Origin: Lachnospiraceae bacterium
GTDB taxonomy: Bacteria; Bacillota; Clostridia; Lachnospirales; Lachnospiraceae
DNA length: 64,000 bases
Direction: 5' to 3'
NCBI GenBank assembly: GCA_902363665.1
Contig: CABJAW010000010.1
Coordinates: forward strand, 62,001 to 126,000
The notes under the pieces are model-generated. The model had not been told where the DNA came from, made no database searches, and saw only the letters and a program-made list of their open reading frames with translations. The position numbers and the translations under genes were made by a program. Shown here in pieces: positions 63,466-64,000 of this stretch. Every line of letters begins with the position of its first letter. Position 1 is the stretch's first letter.

Positions 63466-64000
63466 CTAGCCCGGAATAAACAGATGCAGAAACGTCACGA
63501 TCCATCCCTGATTGGAAAACCACGGAAACCGCACGTCTGCCAACCATCCCATGGATGGAACAAACGTCGGGATATAGACGGAGATAAACGCCGCCAGAAA
63601 TACATGAAGCACCGCATACAGAAGCGGGAACATCAGAAGATACCCCACCCATTTTTTGAAAAACAGCGTCATTATACGCTGTGTGCCAGCTGCCACAAAG
63701 TACGCAAGCGGCACGATCAGAGGCATGATATAACGCCCCTGCGGCTGAAAATCATCGGTATAAGAATACACAAGTGACAGCAATATCGGTATTATGATAC
63801 AGCAACCAAACGAAATCTGCAACAGAAAGAAGTTTGCCGTGTGCAATTTCATTCCGGGAATGGTAAAAGATACCGGTACTTTTTCTTTTTTCGTCCACCG
63901 GACGGCCAGATTCCACGCCAGCTTCACGGCTGCCAGCAGCAGGCAGAGCACACAGCCAACCATGCCAAGCAGCACAAGCCTTTTTGGTATTTCATAAATA
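63466..64000 (-). CDS. Multi-spanning membrane protein, C-terminal part (glycosyltransferase or DUF2142-like)
   Basis: Open to the right edge; 178 residues visible. At least four hydrophobic helices, with the motif DDFQPQGRYIMPLIVPLAYF that is frequent in membrane proteins of polysaccharide loci (DUF2142/GT39-like). Stop at 63466. The family call is tentative. Confidence 0.55.
   Translation of the reverse strand, partial: IYEIPKRLVLLGMVGCVLCLLLAAVKLAWNLAVRWTKKEKVPVSFTIPGMKLHTANFFLLQISFGCCIIIPILLSLVYSYTDDFQPQGRYIMPLIVPLAYFVAAGTQRIMTLFFKKWVGYLLMFPLLYAVLHVFLAAFISVYIPTFVPSMGWLADVRFPWFSNQGWIVTFLHLFIPG

Overview
The window looks like chromosome of an anaerobic, low-to-medium GC Firmicute. Clostridia, most likely Lachnospiraceae, is an inference from gene content: a T-box leader before an archaeal-type aspS, DapL plus Ddh in one cluster, a YesM/YesN-type two-component system, Lpl/Ytc-type sugar transporters, strong AGGAGG ribosome sites and many intergenic palindromes. 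Most genes lie on the minus strand. No rRNA, tRNA, CRISPR array, prophage or transposase gene was seen.

Layout. 0-2 kb: 5' end of aspS behind a T-box leader, divergent from asnA (asparagine supply and charging). 2-8 kb: diaminopimelate/lysine genes ddh, dapL, dapF, then an ANTAR regulator and glnA. 8-19 kb: a sugar-uptake and sensing locus: a YtfQRT-YjfF-type ABC transporter, an AraR-like GntR/LacI hybrid repressor, a second YtfQ-like lipoprotein and a histidine kinase/response regulator pair. 19-26 kb: LTA-synthase-like sulfatase, small lipoprotein, methyltransferase, hisC, ABC exporter, and a decayed bacterial Ig-like (Big_2) remnant. 27-33.5 kb: F1Fo ATP synthase operon in which the delta and alpha subunits are one polypeptide. 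33.8-39 kb: LysR regulator, ferredoxin-type aldo/keto reductase, HPt protein and a GGDEF-REC-HD-GYP cyclic-di-GMP protein. 39-43.7 kb: folate operon folC-folE-HD hydrolase-folP-folBK. 43.8-44.8 kb: a membrane transporter gene broken by a palindromic repeat. 45-52 kb: CUT1 sugar ABC transporter with a GH31 glycosidase and divergent AraC regulator. 52-55 kb: rpoD and a divergent ClpX paralogue. 55-64 kb: surface polysaccharide genes (glycosyltransferases, LCP ligase, priming sugar transferase, amino-sugar transaminase) running off the right edge.

The most unusual material is the intergenic repeat content. At least four families of small, non-coding, self-complementary elements are present: (1) a ~140-bp structured element (1690-1840 and 8076-8210) whose core is conserved while its outer arms differ completely yet stay self-complementary, as expected of a selected RNA fold; (2) a 144-bp MITE with 18-bp terminal inverted repeats and a 6-bp target duplication (34797-34940; older copy in the glnA leader); (3) modular palindromes built from GCGGATA-type and AAGGGATCC-type hairpins, one of which has inserted into and inactivated a transporter gene; (4) a GTACTC hairpin directly in front of three ribosome binding sites. 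Other points of interest are the AtpH-AtpA fusion, the ClpX paralogue with an altered RKH loop, an HD-domain hydrolase placed to fill the missing folate phosphohydrolase step, and a pair of YtfQ homologues split between transport and signalling.
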